Positions 1 to 7,600 of a DNA stretch of 64,000 nt are shown piece by piece. Source of the DNA: Actinospineispora acaciae DSM 45401 (GTDB lineage Bacteria > Actinomycetota > Actinomycetes > Mycobacteriales > Pseudonocardiaceae); NCBI RefSeq assembly GCF_000620785.1, contig NZ_JIAI01000002.1, positions 1,370,177-1,434,176 of the forward strand, given 5' to 3'. Below the pieces are notes generated by a model that was not told the DNA's origin, did not search any database, and saw only the letters and a list, made by a program, of their open reading frames with translations. The translations under genes and the position numbers were made by a program. Position 1 is the stretch's first letter. The number at the start of each line of letters is the position of its first letter.

Positions 1-293
1 AGCGTCAGCACCCGCTTGCGGCCGATCTTGTCCCCGAGGTAGCCGAAGAAGATCCCGCTCAGCGGGCGGACCACGAACCCGACGGTGAACGTGGCGATCG
101 AGGAGAGCGTCGCGGCCACCGGGCTCTGTCCCGGGAAGAACACCTTGCCGAAGACCAGGGCGGCCATCGAGGCGAACAGGTAGAAGTCGAACCACTCGAG
201 GGCCGAGCCGATGATCACGGCGGGGGCGACCGTGCGCGCGGCCGCGGACGTGGTGCGCCCGCCCGCCGGCGCGGGTGGGTCGGAGTGACTCAT
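1..293 (-). CDS. MHS-family MFS transporter, N-terminal part (runs off the left edge)
   Basis: The ATG at 293 opens a frame that stays open to the window edge. The visible ~97 residues hold a short Ala-rich cytoplasmic leader, then IGSALEWFDFYLF in the first membrane helix and GYLGDKIGRK in the loop after helix 2. These are the signatures of the metabolite:H+ symporter (MHS) branch of the major facilitator family, which imports organic acids, betaines and similar solutes. Substrate cannot be assigned. The gene is transcribed leftward with no visible partner. A long palindrome at 337-367 lies upstream and probably controls it. Two other MHS transporters sit at 28.2-29.5 and 62.4-63.8 kb. Confidence 0.85.
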   Translation of the reverse strand, partial: MSHSDPPAPAGGRTTSAAARTVAPAVIIGSALEWFDFYLFASMAALVFGKVFFPGQSPVAATLSSIATFTVGFVVRPLSGIFFGYLGDKIGRKRVLT

Positions 294-336
294 GGGCGCT
301 ACCGTCCTCGTGCGTCGTTGCGCGTACCATCTAGTG

Positions 337-367
337 AAACATTCACACCACTGTGTGATGCATGTTT
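337..367. promoter_or_regulatory. Candidate operator, nested palindrome upstream of the MHS transporter
   Basis: AAACAT (337-342) and ATGTTT (362-367) form the outer arms. TCACAC-CACT-GTGTGA (343-358) is a perfect inner inverted repeat. The element is AT-richer than its surroundings and lies 44-74 bp upstream of the start at 293, as expected for a GntR- or TetR-type repressor site. The regulator is not in this window. Confidence 0.5.
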
Positions 368-390
368 CCTACCTGCATCGGATGAACGGG

Positions 391-1044
391 TCAAGAGCCC
401 TCGGTGACGAGTCGGACGGCGACGCCCGCCAGCAGGAGCCCGGTGACCTCTTCGATGCGCGCCTTCACCGTCGGTCGCCGCAGCCAGCGGCCGAGCCGGT
501 CGACGGCGGCGATGTAGAGGCCGAACCAGGCCAGGTAGAGCGTCGCGAAGATCCCGGACAGCAGCAGCGCCTCGGCCCGAGGTGAGGCGCTGTCGGTGGA
601 CAGGAACTGGGGCAGGAAGGTGAGGAAGAACAGCGCGACCTTCGGGTTGAGCGCGTTGGACAGGAAACCCTGCCGCAGGTACGCCAGGCCGCGCCGGGGC
701 GCCGCAACGGCGGTGTCGAGAACGTCGGCCGTCGGCGAGCGGCGCGAACGTATCGCCGAGCGCAGCATCTGCGCGCCCAGCCACAGCAGGTACGCCGCTC
801 CGACGATCTTGAGCGCGGCGAACGCCGTCGCCGAGGTGAGCAGCAGCGCGGAGAGCCCGAGCGCGGCGGCTCCGGCGTGCACGGTCAGGCCGAGCACGCC
901 GCCGAGCATGGTCAGCGAGGCCCCGCGCCGGCCGCCGACCACGGCGTTGCGGGTGATCAGGGCCTGGTCCGGCCCGGGCAGCATGATCAGTACCAGCGCG
1001 GCGAGAGCGAATGTCGTCATGGCTTTGAGCATCCAGTCGGACAA
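391..1044 (-). CDS. LysE/RhtB-family amino acid exporter
   Basis: A 217-residue integral membrane protein with about six hydrophobic segments. The family signature is clear: MLPGPDQALITRNA after helix 1, then a Gly-rich helix 2, and NALNPKVALFFLTFLPQF in the middle (the NPK motif of LysE/RhtB exporters). The family exports basic or neutral amino acids and related metabolites by proton exchange. An alternative start 24 bp downstream (ATG at 1020) would give a more typical N-terminus. It is divergent from the LysR gene at 1096, the classic LysE/LysG arrangement, so that regulator probably activates it. Confidence 0.85.
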   Translation of the reverse strand: MSDWMLKAMTTFALAALVLIMLPGPDQALITRNAVVGGRRGASLTMLGGVLGLTVHAGAAALGLSALLLTSATAFAALKIVGAAYLLWLGAQMLRSAIRSRRSPTADVLDTAVAAPRRGLAYLRQGFLSNALNPKVALFFLTFLPQFLSTDSASPRAEALLLSGIFATLYLAWFGLYIAAVDRLGRWLRRPTVKARIEEVTGLLLAGVAVRLVTEGS

Positions 1045-1054
1045 TCGATAAGTC

Positions 1055-1078
1055 CAATGTCAGTCTTGACGGTCATTG
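1055..1078. promoter_or_regulatory. Candidate LysR-type operator between exporter and regulator
   Basis: CAATG (1055-1059) and CATTG (1074-1078) form an inverted repeat with a 14-bp spacer that itself contains TCA/TGA steps. It lies in the 51-bp divergent gap between the LysE gene and its LysR neighbour, where such a regulator would bind. The assignment rests on position and symmetry only. Confidence 0.4.
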
Positions 1079-1095
1079 ATACGTAGACTTTATGG

Positions 1096-1971
1096 ATGGT
1101 TACCCTGGTCCAACTTCGCGTCCTCGAGGCCGTCCGGCGACACGGGTCGGTCACCTCGGCCGCGAAGGAGCTGCTCTACACCCAGCCGGCGGTCAGCCAC
1201 CACCTGTCCAGGCTGGAGGCGCAGACCGGCGCGATGTTGCTCCAGCGGGTCGGGCGGGGGATCCGGCTCACCGAGGCCGGCCACCTCCTCGCGGACCGGG
1301 CCGCCGAGATCATCGGCAGGGTCGACTCGGCGGCGGCGGAGCTGTCCACGCTGGTCGGCCTGAACGCGGGCCGGGTCAGGGTGGCCGGGTTCAGCTCGGC
1401 CATGAGCTCGCTGGTCCCGCGGGCGGCCGCCGTGCTCGCCCGGCGGCATCCCGGCCTGGAGCTCGGGCTGACCGACACGCACCCGGAGGACGCGCTGCGG
1501 CAGTTGCGGGCCGGCGAGGTGGACGTCGCGGTGATCTTTCGGTACGACGACACCGCCCCTGAGGAGGACGGCGTCCGGCTGGTGCACCTGCTCGACGACC
1601 CGGTCTTCCTGCTCACCGCCGACGGTGGGGGGACGCTCGCCGAGCACAGGGACGGGCCGTGGATCGCGGGCTGCGAGCGGTGCCGGGCGCATCTGGTGCG
1701 GATGTGCGAGCAGGCCGGGTTCTCGCCCCGGCTGGCGTTCGTCACCGACGACATGGTCGTGATGCAGAGCCTGGTGGCCGCGGGGATGGGCGTCACGACG
1801 ATCCCCGGGCTGGCCCTGCGCGCCCACCACCATCCGGCGGTAGTCGCCACCGCGCTGCCGGTCCCGCCCCGCCGGGTGTACGCGGCCAGCTACGGCGAGC
1901 CGCCCGACCCGCCGGCGACCTCGGCGCTGCTGGCCGCCCTGACCGAGGCGGCCACGGATCCAGGTGCCTGA
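1096..1971 (+). CDS. LysR-family transcriptional regulator
   Basis: 291 residues. Residues 1-60 are the LysR winged helix-turn-helix (GSVTSAAKELLYTQPAVSHH, then LSRLEAQTGAMLLQR); the rest is a periplasmic-binding-protein-like effector domain with the usual DVAVIFRY and MGVTTIPG segments. ATG at 1092 is possible in another frame, but only 1096 gives this protein. It is divergent from the LysE exporter at 391-1044 and probably controls it. Its last 82 bp overlap, tail to tail, the 3' end of the large regulator on the other strand. A TTGACG hexamer at 1066-1071 is too close to the start to assign with confidence. Confidence 0.88.
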   Translation: MVTLVQLRVLEAVRRHGSVTSAAKELLYTQPAVSHHLSRLEAQTGAMLLQRVGRGIRLTEAGHLLADRAAEIIGRVDSAAAELSTLVGLNAGRVRVAGFSSAMSSLVPRAAAVLARRHPGLELGLTDTHPEDALRQLRAGEVDVAVIFRYDDTAPEEDGVRLVHLLDDPVFLLTADGGGTLAEHRDGPWIAGCERCRAHLVRMCEQAGFSPRLAFVTDDMVVMQSLVAAGMGVTTIPGLALRAHHHPAVVATALPVPPRRVYAASYGEPPDPPATSALLAALTEAATDPGA

Positions 1972-4900
1972 TTGTCGGGCAGCCCGGCGAGCGCCTCGTC
2001 CGGAGAGAGCTCGGTGCCGGCGGCGTGCTCGGCGGCGAACGCGGGCTCTCCCATGGCCTCGATGACGGTGGTCTGGATGCGGCGCACGTCGGTTCGTTCG
2101 GCCGGCGGCAGCGGTGCGCCGACGCCGCGGCGTATCGCGTCGGCGGCGCCCAGCAGGCGGGCGGCTTGCGCTGAGTGGCCGGTGAGCGCGGCGGTGCCGG
2201 CCAGGCCTTCCAGGGCCAGCGCCACGGCCCTGGGGTCGCCGACGGTGCGCGCGCAGCGCAGGGCGTCCAGGTGCAGGCGCAGCCCGGCCTGGGCGTCGCC
2301 GCGCAGCTCGGCGACGAAGCCGAGCTCGGTGAGCACCAGCGCCAGGCCCGGTTCGCCGTCCGCCCGGCCCGCCCGGCGCAGCCACCCGCGCAGGTGCGCC
2401 TCGGCCCGGTCGAGCCGGCCCTGTCGGCGGGCGCCCAGCGCGAGGCCTATCTCGGCGAACTCCTCGCCGACCCTGTCGGAGTGCTCGGCGGCCACCCGCA
2501 GGCCTCGCCGGTGCAGCTCCTCGGCCGCCGCGAGGTCGCCGGTGAGCAGCGCGATGCGGCCCAGGCTGGACAGCCGCAGCGAGACCTGGGACCCGAGCCG
2601 CAGCTCCTCGGCCAGCCGCAGCCCGTCGGTGTGCAGCGCCTCGGCCCGCCGGTAGTCGCCGGAGATCTCGGCCAGCTCGGCGAGGGTGTAGCCGGCACGC
2701 AGCCGGCCCCAGCCGTCGCCGAGCGCGCGGAAGGCCCGCTCGCTGGCCTCGGCGTCGCGCGCCGCGCCGGCCAGGTCGCCGCCGGCCCGGCCCAGCGAGG
2801 CCCGCACCTCCAGCGCGGCGGCCACGCCCCAGCGGTCGTCCACCGCGCGGAACCCCTCCAGCGCCGCCTCGATCAGCTCGGCGGTGGCCGCCCGCTCGCC
2901 GTACCACCGGTGCGCCAGGCCGAGGAACCAGCGCGCCCGGGCCCGCTCGCGCGGGTCCTCGATGTCTTCAAAGCCGGCGTCGGTTGGAGAGTCGGCGCCC
3001 GCCGTGGCGAGCATCCCGAACCCGGCCCGCCACGCGCGTGCCCGCCGTGCCCACCCGCGCGCGCCCCCCACCGCCCGCGAGTCGCGGATTTTGTCAGGGT
3101 GAGTCGCGGATTTTGTCAGCGCGAGGTCGAAGGAGCGGGCCGCCTCGGTGAACCGCCCGCGCAGCACCCAGTGCCAGGCCAGGGCGTTGACCAGCCGCAA
3201 CGCTTCCTCGGTGGGACCGGCCTGGTCCAGCGCGGCACGAAGGTTGGCGGACTCGGCGTCCAGCCGGCGCAGCCAGTCGCGCTGGTCGCCGGTGTAGAGG
3301 TGCGGTTCGGCGCGCTCGGCCAGCTCCAGGTGGTAGGACAGGTGCCGCCCGCGGACCAGGCCCAGCTCGCCGGCCTCCGCGAGGCGCTCCAGGCAGTAGG
3401 CCCGCACCGAGCGCAGCAGCCGGTACCGCGACCCGTCCGCCGTGACGACGGCGACGACCAGCGAGCGGTCCACCAGCCGGGCCAGCTGGTCCAGCACGTC
3501 CACGCCGTCCTCGGCGCACACCTGTTCGGCGGCCTCCAGGGTGAACCCGTCGACGTGCACGGCCAGCCGCCGCAGCACCCGGCGCTCGACCGGCGGCGCC
3601 AGCTCCCAGCTCCAGTCGATCATGGCGCGGAGCGTCCGCTGCCGGGCGGGGGCGTCCCGGTTCCCGGTGGCGAGCAGCCTGAACCTGTCCTCGATCCGGG
3701 CGGCCAGCTCCGCGACGCCCAGGGCGCGCACCCGCGCGGCGGCCAGCTCCAGCGCGAGCGGGAGGCCGTCGAGGCGCCGGCAGATGTCCGCGACGGCCCC
3801 GGCGTTGTGCTCGTCCAGCGCGAACCCCGGCGCCCCGGCCGCCGCCCGCGCCGCGAACAGCCGCACCGCGTCCGGCTCGTCCAGCGGTGGCACCGCGCTG
3901 AGCACCTCGCCGGAGACGCCGAGCGGCTCCTGGCTGGTGGCCAGCACGCGCAGCCCCGGGGCGCCGCGCAGCAGCGGCTCGACCAGCTTGGCCACCGCCT
4001 CCACCACGTGCTCGCAGCCGTCCAGCACCAGCACCGTCCGACCGGCCCGCAGCGCGTCGGTGAGCCGGTCCAGCGGGTCCGCGCGGCGCCGCCGAGGGCC
4101 GACGTCGCCGGGGGTCACCTCGTCGCGGATGCCGATCACCCCGGACACCAGCTCGACCACGTCGGCGACCGAGCCGCACCGGTCCAGCGCGCCCAGCTCC
4201 ACCAGCCAGACACCGTCGGCGTCACCCCGCGCCAGGCCCGAGGCGGCCTCCAGCGCCAGCCTGGTCTTGCCCACCCCGCCCGGCCCGGTGAGCGTCACCA
4301 GCCGCCCGGCGGCGACCAGCGCGCGCACCGCCGAGACCGCCTCCTCCCGGCCGATCAGCTCGGTGAGCGGCGCCGGCAGGTTCGTCCGCGCCCGGGCCGG
4401 ACCGGGATCGCCCGCCAGGATCGCCCGGTGCACCGCGACCAGCTCGCCGCCCGGGTCCAGGCCCAGCTCGTCGGCCAGCCGGCGCCGCAGGTCCGCGTAG
4501 CTGTCCAGGGCCTCGTCCTGCCGGCCGGACCGGTGCAGCGCGCGCATCTGGGCCGCCCGCAGCCGCTGGCGCAGCGGATGGCGGGTCACCAGGTCGGCGA
4601 GCTCGGCGACCAGCGGGCCGTGCTCGCCCAGCTCGAGCCGCGCCTCGGCCAGCTCCTCCAACGCGACCAGCCGCTCCTCCTCCAGCCGGGCGGTCGCGGC
4701 GCGCACGAACCGTTCGTCCGCGAAGTCGGCGTACGCCTCGCCGCGCCACAGCGCCAGCGCCTCGCCCAGCAGCTCCGCCCTGGCCCGCGCGCCGGTGGCG
4801 GCCCGCGCCTGGGCGAGCAGCGCCTGGAACCGGCCGGCGTCCACCGCCCCGGGGTCGGCGCGCAGCAGGTAGCCGGGCGGCTGGGACACCACCAGCCGCC

Positions 4901-5144
4901 GCGCGCCCGGCTCGGCCCGCTCCAGCGCCCGCCGCAGCCGCGAGACCCGGGTCTGCACGGCGTTGCCGGGGTCGGCGGGCAGCCGATCCGCCCACAGGTC
5001 GTCGACGAGCCGGTCCACCGACACCGGCCGCCCCAGGTTCACCACGAGGTCGGCCAGCAGCGCGCGGACCTTCAGCTCGGGGACGTGCACCCGCTGCCCG
5101 TCATCGGTCCAGGCGGCCAGCGGGCCGAGCACCCCGAATCGCAT
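1890..5144 (-). CDS. Large SARP/AfsR-type regulator (wHTH-BTAD-NB-ARC-TPR)
   Basis: 1084 residues. Residues 1-95 form an OmpR-type winged helix (start MRFGVLGPL, then GNAVQTRVSRLRRAL); about 100-245 is the bacterial transcriptional activation domain (LVALEELAEARLELG, HPLRQRLRAAQMRALHRSGRQ). An NB-ARC ATPase follows with P-loop GPGGVGKTRLALEA near residue 290 and DGCEH as Walker B. The C-terminal ~400 residues are TPR-like helical repeats. Such regulators activate efflux or secondary-metabolite genes by binding direct heptamers. It is divergent from the DHA2 efflux gene at 5232, whose promoter carries such heptamers, so that gene is the likely target. An insertion-like repeat disturbs the region around residues 676-689 without breaking the frame. 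Confidence 0.9.
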   Translation of the reverse strand: MRFGVLGPLAAWTDDGQRVHVPELKVRALLADLVVNLGRPVSVDRLVDDLWADRLPADPGNAVQTRVSRLRRALERAEPGARRLVVSQPPGYLLRADPGAVDAGRFQALLAQARAATGARARAELLGEALALWRGEAYADFADERFVRAATARLEEERLVALEELAEARLELGEHGPLVAELADLVTRHPLRQRLRAAQMRALHRSGRQDEALDSYADLRRRLADELGLDPGGELVAVHRAILAGDPGPARARTNLPAPLTELIGREEAVSAVRALVAAGRLVTLTGPGGVGKTRLALEAASGLARGDADGVWLVELGALDRCGSVADVVELVSGVIGIRDEVTPGDVGPRRRRADPLDRLTDALRAGRTVLVLDGCEHVVEAVAKLVEPLLRGAPGLRVLATSQEPLGVSGEVLSAVPPLDEPDAVRLFAARAAAGAPGFALDEHNAGAVADICRRLDGLPLALELAAARVRALGVAELAARIEDRFRLLATGNRDAPARQRTLRAMIDWSWELAPPVERRVLRRLAVHVDGFTLEAAEQVCAEDGVDVLDQLARLVDRSLVVAVVTADGSRYRLLRSVRAYCLERLAEAGELGLVRGRHLSYHLELAERAEPHLYTGDQRDWLRRLDAESANLRAALDQAGPTEEALRLVNALAWHWVLRGRFTEAARSFDLALTKSATHPDKIRDSRAVGGARGWARRARAWRAGFGMLATAGADSPTDAGFEDIEDPRERARARWFLGLAHRWYGERAATAELIEAALEGFRAVDDRWGVAAALEVRASLGRAGGDLAGAARDAEASERAFRALGDGWGRLRAGYTLAELAEISGDYRRAEALHTDGLRLAEELRLGSQVSLRLSSLGRIALLTGDLAAAEELHRRGLRVAAEHSDRVGEEFAEIGLALGARRQGRLDRAEAHLRGWLRRAGRADGEPGLALVLTELGFVAELRGDAQAGLRLHLDALRCARTVGDPRAVALALEGLAGTAALTGHSAQAARLLGAADAIRRGVGAPLPPAERTDVRRIQTTVIEAMGEPAFAAEHAAGTELSPDEALAGLPDNQAPGSVAASVRAASSAEVAGGSGGSP
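3079..3119. repeat. 19-bp direct repeat inside the SARP-type regulator gene
   Basis: GAGTCGCGGATTTTGTCAG occurs at 3079-3097 and again at 3101-3119, separated by 3 bp (22-bp period). On the coding strand the copies read CTGACAAAATCCGCGACTC and add the segment KSATHPDKIRDS to the protein. The AAAAT core is unlike the surrounding GC-rich codons, and the segment sits in a low-complexity linker between NB-ARC and TPR parts. This looks like an inserted dispersed repeat. Confidence 0.75.
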
Positions 5145-5182
5145 GCGTCCACGCTATCCGTCACACCGGCCGGGCCCGGCCT

Positions 5183-5224
5183 ACAGCGAACCCACAGCGA
5201 ACCTGAAGCGGCCGTACCTAGCGT
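5183..5224 (+). promoter_or_regulatory. SARP-type heptamer array and -10 element for the efflux gene
   Basis: ACAGCGA at 5183-5189, ACAGCGA at 5194-5200 and GAAGCGG at 5205-5211 are repeated with an exact 11-bp period (7-bp box, 4-bp spacer). TAGCGT at 5219-5224 fits a TANNNT -10 element seven bases after the last box. Streptomyces SARPs bind direct heptamers with this geometry about 8 bp before the -10. The predicted transcription start falls at the ATG at 5232, so the mRNA would be leaderless. Confidence 0.6.
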
Positions 5225-5231
5225 CCGGATC

Positions 5232-6773
5232 ATGTCCTGGAACATCCGCCAGTGGCTGGGCCTGGCGCTGCTGCTGGTGCCCACCGCCCTGATGACCGTC
5301 GACCTCGGCGTGCTCTGGCTGGCCACCCCGTACCTGACCGAAGACCTGAGGCCGTCCAGCTCCCAGCTGTTGTGGATCACCGACATCTACGGGTTCATGA
5401 CCGCCGGGCTGTTGGTGGTGATGGGCACGCTCGGCGACCGGATCGGCCGGCGGCGGCTGTTGGTGATCGGTGCGGGCCTGTTCGTGGTGGCCTCGGTGGC
5501 GGCCGCCTACGCCGGGTCCGCAGAGCAGCTGATCGCGGCGCGCGCGGTGCTGGGCGCGGCCGGGGCGGCGGTGCTGCCGTCCACCCTGTCGTTGATCAGC
5601 CACATGTTCACCGACGCCCGGCAGCGGGCCACCGCCATCGCGATGTGGGTGACGGCGCTGTCGGTCGGGCTGGCCATCGGCCCGATCATCGGCGGGCTGC
5701 TGCTGGCGTCGTTCTGGTGGGGCTCGACGTTCCTGATCGGGGCGCCGGTGATGCTGGTGGCGATGGTGGCGGCGCCGTGGCTGCTGCCGGAGTACCGCGA
5801 CCCGGACGCCGGGCGGCTGGACGCGGCGAGCGTGGTGCTGTTCCTGCTGGGCATCCTGCCGGTGGTGTACGCGGTCAAGCGGGTCGCCGAGCACGGCGTC
5901 GACTGGCCGGTGCCCGCCGCGCTGGTGGCCGGCGGGGTGTTCGGCGCGCTGTTCGTGCGGCGCCAGCGGCGGCTGGCCAGCCCGCTGTTGGACGTGCGGC
6001 TGCTCGCCGACCGGACGACGGCGGCCGCGCTGGGCACGCTGCTGCTCGGCATGATGGCGCTCAACGGCGTGGAGTACCTGGTGCCACAATACCTCCAGCA
6101 GGTCGGCGGGCTCTCGCCGCTGGCCGCCGGGCTGTGGCTGCTGCCGGGCGCCGCAGGCCTCGTCGCCGGTTCCCAGCTCACCCCGCCGCTGACCCGCCGG
6201 TTCCGCCCGGCCCACGTCATCGCCGCCGGGGTGCTGGTGTCGGTCGTCGGGTACGGGCTGACCATGCTGGCCGGCCGGGGCGGCCCCGGGGTGGTGCTCG
6301 CGGCGGCCGGGCTGACCGTGATGATGTTCGGGGTCGCCCCGATCAGCGTGCTGGGCACCGCGCTGGCGGTGGGCGCCGCCCCGCCCGAGCGCGCCGGGTC
6401 GGCCGCCGCCACCGGCCAGACCGCCTACGACCTCGGCCTGGCGCTGGGCATCGCGGCCACCGGCAGCGTCGCGGTCGGCGTCTACCGCACCCACCTGACC
6501 GCCGCGCTGCCCGCCGGCGTTCCCGTCGAGACGGCCGACACGGCCAGGAGCACCCTCGGCGGCGCGGCGGCCGCGGCGCGGGGGCTGCCGCCCGACGTCG
6601 GCGGTCGGCTGCTCGACGCGGCCGGGCAGGCGTTCGTCAGCGGTTTCCATGCCGCGGCCGCGGTGAGCGCGGTGATCGCGCTGGCGGTCGCGGGCCTGGT
6701 GCTGGCCCGGCTGCGGCACATCGGCCCGACACCGAAGGCCCCCGCCGCCTCGGAGGAGCTGAGCCGCCACTGA
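5232..6773 (+). CDS. DHA2-type MFS drug efflux pump
   Basis: 513 residues with about 14 hydrophobic segments, the size of the 14-TMS DHA2 drug:H+ antiporters. The loop after helix 2 reads GTLGDRIGRRRLL (motif A), and a motif C-like GPIIGGLL occurs in helix 5. The ATG at 5232 is chosen because it sits at the predicted transcription start below the SARP boxes; the frame stays open far upstream only because of GC bias. The family exports cationic dyes, antibiotics and other toxic compounds. Divergent pairing with the SARP-type regulator suggests induction by a metabolite sensed by that regulator. Confidence 0.88.
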   Translation: MSWNIRQWLGLALLLVPTALMTVDLGVLWLATPYLTEDLRPSSSQLLWITDIYGFMTAGLLVVMGTLGDRIGRRRLLVIGAGLFVVASVAAAYAGSAEQLIAARAVLGAAGAAVLPSTLSLISHMFTDARQRATAIAMWVTALSVGLAIGPIIGGLLLASFWWGSTFLIGAPVMLVAMVAAPWLLPEYRDPDAGRLDAASVVLFLLGILPVVYAVKRVAEHGVDWPVPAALVAGGVFGALFVRRQRRLASPLLDVRLLADRTTAAALGTLLLGMMALNGVEYLVPQYLQQVGGLSPLAAGLWLLPGAAGLVAGSQLTPPLTRRFRPAHVIAAGVLVSVVGYGLTMLAGRGGPGVVLAAAGLTVMMFGVAPISVLGTALAVGAAPPERAGSAAATGQTAYDLGLALGIAATGSVAVGVYRTHLTAALPAGVPVETADTARSTLGGAAAAARGLPPDVGGRLLDAAGQAFVSGFHAAAAVSAVIALAVAGLVLARLRHIGPTPKAPAASEELSRH

Positions 6774-6878
6774 CGCGACACACCGGTGGGCGGCGGTGAT
6801 TCGCTTGCGGCCGGCAGATCGATCATGGTGTGGTGGGGTCACATGTTCACGCCTGCGTCCCGGAGGGGGAGGGGTCAG

Positions 6879-7469
6879 GTGCCGTCGATCGACGCGTTCG
6901 AACCCGCCGACCGCCACGGTTCCGCCGATCCGACCGCCGTGCGGCGCCGCCGGGGCCCCGGGCGGGGCGGCAGGCTCGGACCGAGGGCGTACCGGGTGCT
7001 GCGCGCCGCGCACATCGTGGTGTCCGGCGGCTGGCTCGGCGTGGGGATCGGCAAGCTGGTGCTCGAGCTCGGCGCGGTGACCGCCGGCTCGGCCCGGCGC
7101 GCCGAGGCGCTGTTCATGGCGGCGACGGCGATCAGCAAGGTCTTCCCGCCGATGATCATGGCCACCCTGCTCACCGGCGTGGTGCTCTGCCTGGGCACCC
7201 GCTGGGGACTGCTGCGCTACTACTGGGTCGTCACCAAGCTCGGACTCACCCTCGCGGTGGTGGTCACCGCCCTGTCCCTGCTCGACGGGCTGGCCTGGCA
7301 GGCGCTGCCCATCCATCCGGTCGGCGCCGACGCGGTGGCCGGCGGCCCCGTCGGCCTGCTGACCTCGCTGAGCGGCGTGTACACCGCGACCCTGCTGGTG
7401 GCCACCGTGGTCTCGGTGTACAAGCCCTGGGGCCGGATCTCCTGGCGCCGCCGCTCGCGGTCGCTGTAA
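6879..7469 (+). CDS. DUF2269-like small integral membrane protein
   Basis: About 196 residues from the GTG at 6879, which has a strong purine-rich ribosome site (GGAGGGGGAGGGG) just upstream; earlier in-frame starts at 6786 (GTG) and 6825 (ATG) are possible. After a charged 45-residue N-terminus come four membrane helices. Segments such as AAHIVVSGGWLGVGIGK and TLLTGVVLCLGTRWGLL-RYYWVVTK resemble the DUF2269 family of unknown function. It follows the efflux gene by about 105 bp and may be co-transcribed with it, or stand alone. Confidence 0.65.
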   Translation: MPSIDAFEPADRHGSADPTAVRRRRGPGRGGRLGPRAYRVLRAAHIVVSGGWLGVGIGKLVLELGAVTAGSARRAEALFMAATAISKVFPPMIMATLLTGVVLCLGTRWGLLRYYWVVTKLGLTLAVVVTALSLLDGLAWQALPIHPVGADAVAGGPVGLLTSLSGVYTATLLVATVVSVYKPWGRISWRRRSRSL

Positions 7470-7496
7470 CTCGGCGGGCGTCCGGGTTCCGGCCCG

Positions 7497-7524
7497 TTGA
7501 CAAGCCTCCGGCAGCGGCTAACCT
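7497..7524 (+). promoter_or_regulatory. Sigma-70-type promoter of the peptide import operon
   Basis: A consensus TTGACA (7497-7502), 16-bp spacer and TAACCT (7519-7524) precede the solute-binding protein gene by 76 bp. It is the best housekeeping-type promoter in the window and fits the start of the eight-gene operon. Confidence 0.65.
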
Positions 7525-7600
7525 TCAGTGTCGCTGAACAAGCTTCAACGCTGCTATTCGCGTCAGGCGTGCGCAGGTAGCAGCCGGGAGAGACGGGTCA

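Noticed and set aside
2175..5231. A very long open frame on the plus strand upstream of the DHA2 gene.
   Set aside because: It is antisense to the SARP-type regulator, full of Pro/Arg/Gln runs from GC bias, with no domains. The DHA2 start is at 5232.
1890..6773. Biosynthetic gene cluster around the SARP-type regulator.
   Set aside because: No PKS, NRPS, terpene or RiPP core enzyme is nearby; its likely target is the adjacent efflux gene.
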